The translations under genes and the position numbers were made by a program. From Glycocaulis profundi (GTDB lineage Bacteria; Pseudomonadota; Alphaproteobacteria; Caulobacterales; Maricaulaceae), in NCBI GenBank assembly GCA_007050995.1, contig VJOU01000011.1, positions 1 through 64,000 of the forward strand: a DNA stretch of 64,000 nucleotides, in the 5' to 3' direction. Shown here in pieces: positions 62,629-64,000 of the stretch. Each line of letters begins with the position of its first letter. Position 1 is the first letter of the stretch. The notes beneath the pieces were generated by a model that was not told where the DNA came from, ran no database searches, and was given only the letters and a program-made list of their open reading frames with translations.

Positions 62629-64000
62629 GCGACGGCCTCCCCTTCGGCGGACGCGACGGTGAGCTGGGACAGGCGCAGCGCCATCGGGCCGTCCGTCGCG
62701 ATGGAGACGGTCTCCACGGCGGCGAGATTCACCCCCGCCTCGGCCAGGCAGGACAGCGGGATCTCGATCACGTCGCCCGCGGGCGCGCTGGTCTCTTCGG
62801 TCAGAGCGTCCAGCGCGAAGCCGTCCTCGCAGTCCTCCCCGCACACCACGCCCAGAACCGGGGCGGTCGCGGCGGGCGTGTCGGCGGCATAGCGCAGGCG
62901 CAGGACGAACCCGGCCTCGGCCGCGCGGGTCATGTCCGACGGGCCGCGCCAGAAGGCGGCCTGGCCCGCATCACTCCATTCCAGAGACAGCGCGTTCTCC
63001 TGACGGCCCAGATCGCCGCGGGCGATCTCGACCACGCCTTCGGGCGAGGCGACGGGCGCGCCGTGAAACTCGCCCCGGCCGGTCTCGTCCTCGGCGGTCA
63101 GGCGCCATCCGCCCTGCAGCTCCCCGTCGTCGAACAGCGCCAGCGCGTCAGGGGTGTCGGGCAGGCCCTCCTCGCTGAGCTCGCCCAGATCGGAGCGCTC
63201 GGCCAGAGCCAGGCCATAGCCCAGCGCGAACAGCGGATCATAGTCGGCGTCGCCGTGGTTGAGCGGCGCCTGATCGGGACGCTGCGGCCAGGAGAAGGAC
63301 AGGCGCCCGGTGAAGTCCATGCCTTCGGCGCCGAACAGGGTGTCGGCCAGAGCGCCGGCCTGGGTGCCGGGCAGGAAGGCGGCGACGAAGGCGTCCGAGG
63401 CGTTCAGCTCCGGGTTGACCCAAAGCGGGCGGCCGGAAACGAACACCGCCACGGTGGGGATGCCCGCCGCCTGGAACTCGCGCAGCAGATCGACGTCCGA
63501 CCGGTCGCTGGGGCTGTAGGCCACATTGTCCAGATCGCCGCGATACTCGGCATAGGGCTCCTCGCCGAACACCACCACGGCCACGTCCGGCGCGGCGTCA
63601 TAGGCGCCGTCGGGCGCATGGATCACCGAGCCGCCGCCCTCCGCGGCCATGCGCTCGATGCCCGCCAGCAGGGTCTCGGCCTGGGGGAAATCGTCATGGG
63701 TGACGCCGTCGCCCTGCCAGGAGATCGTCCAGCCGCCCGACAGGATGGACAGGTCGTCCGCGCCCTCGCCCGCGACGAGGATGGTCGATCCGCCGCTCAG
63801 CGGCAGCACGTCGTTCTCGTTCTTGAGCAGCACCGCCGAGGCGCGCACGGCTTCGCGGGCCAGCTCGGTGTGCTCGTCGCCGCCCAGCACGTCGAAATCG
63901 CCGGCATGGACGCGCTCGCTGGGGCGAGGCGCGCCGTCCATCCCGGCGCGGATCTTCACCCGCAGAATGCGGCGCACCGCGTCGTCCAGCCGCGCCATGG
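62610..64000 (-). CDS. GH3 family glucan hydrolase (5' end cut by window)
   Basis: The last 463 codons of a GH3 enzyme; the coding region is open to the right edge. Present are the end of the catalytic barrel (DDAVRRILRVKIRAGM), the alpha/beta sandwich domain (AREAVRASAVLLKNENDVLPL, LPGTQAGALADTLFGAEGMDFTGRLSFSWP) and a C-terminal sandwich of about 150 residues resembling the ExoP galactose-binding-like domain (LTEETSAPAGDVIEIPLSCL). The barrel with the nucleophile Asp is outside the window. Such enzymes trim beta-glucans to glucose. It shares an operon with the GH16 gene. Confidence 0.93.
   Translation of the reverse strand, partial: MARLDDAVRRILRVKIRAGMDGAPRPSERVHAGDFDVLGGDEHTELAREAVRASAVLLKNENDVLPLSGGSTILVAGEGADDLSILSGGWTISWQGDGVTHDDFPQAETLLAGIERMAAEGGGSVIHAPDGAYDAAPDVAVVVFGEEPYAEYRGDLDNVAYSPSDRSDVDLLREFQAAGIPTVAVFVSGRPLWVNPELNASDAFVAAFLPGTQAGALADTLFGAEGMDFTGRLSFSWPQRPDQAPLNHGDADYDPLFALGYGLALAERSDLGELSEEGLPDTPDALALFDDGELQGGWRLTAEDETGRGEFHGAPVASPEGVVEIARGDLGRQENALSLEWSDAGQAAFWRGPSDMTRAAEAGFVLRLRYAADTPAATAPVLGVVCGEDCEDGFALDALTEETSAPAGDVIEIPLSCLAEAGVNLAAVETVSIATDGPMALRLSQLTVASAEGEAVACPPAR

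Overview
The window is 64 kb of high-GC DNA (roughly two thirds G+C by eye) from an alphaproteobacterium. The murA/DUF2948/UPF0262/infA/maf/RNase E-G/yacG block, the rpmH-rnpA-yidC-engB-dapD order, three large TonB-dependent receptors (two of the Caulobacter/Xanthomonas type), a SapC/cupin pair and a general-stress-type promoter point to a stalked or marine member of the Caulobacterales/Maricaulales/Hyphomonadales. The genus is inference. No rRNA, CRISPR array, insertion sequence or prophage was seen. One tRNA gene (Thr, GGT) is present.

Layout. 1-3.4 kb: a DUF2339 membrane protein (cut by the window edge), an alginate-export-type porin and yacG. 3.4-10 kb: the translation/envelope housekeeping block on the minus strand, interrupted by an AT-richer IalB-like gene and by an alpha/beta hydrolase. 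9.9-11.3 kb: a RelE/ParE toxin-antitoxin pair, several very small genes and tRNA-Thr. 11.4-15 kb: divergent oxyR and katG, then a Gln-rich 41-residue protein. 15-24.6 kb: an NKWYS/sulfotransferase-like protein, YqaA, NfeD-slipin, a gamma-glutamyltransferase lipoprotein, a TonB receptor and a P1 peptidase. 24.7-25.6 kb: two divergent DUF1328 membrane proteins and a small lipoprotein, one side preceded by a match to an EcfG promoter. 25.6-31.2 kb: dapD, a nucleotidase, a double-DUF1036 protein, engB, yidC, rnpA and rpmH. 31.5-35.9 kb: a TVP38/flavoprotein operon, a histidine kinase and a cold-shock gene with a structured leader. 35.9-37.1 kb: a rearrangement scar and an AT-richer gene of unknown function. 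37.2-40.8 kb: a zinc metalloprotease and a degenerate nuclease-like protein.

40.7-49.1 kb is a glucuronoxylan utilisation locus: GH43 xylosidase, hexuronate-type MFS transporter, TonB receptor and GH67 alpha-glucuronidase, with a LacI-type operator candidate between the divergent halves. 49.9-56.6 kb is a chaperone-usher pilus locus of the spore-coat-U type: two LuxR-type regulators face a pilin, chaperone, usher and tip-like subunit, and the usher and tip subunit share one uninterrupted reading frame. 56.6-64 kb is a likely beta-glucan utilisation locus: cupin-like protein, SapC, TonB receptor, GH16 and GH3 (cut by the window edge).

The observations I rate highest are the usher-adhesin fused frame with an internal ribosome site and signal peptide, the cspA leader that can mask its own Shine-Dalgarno, the apparent CTG start of engB, the duplicated histidine-kinase fragment beside foreign-looking DNA, and the regulatory region of the pilus locus.
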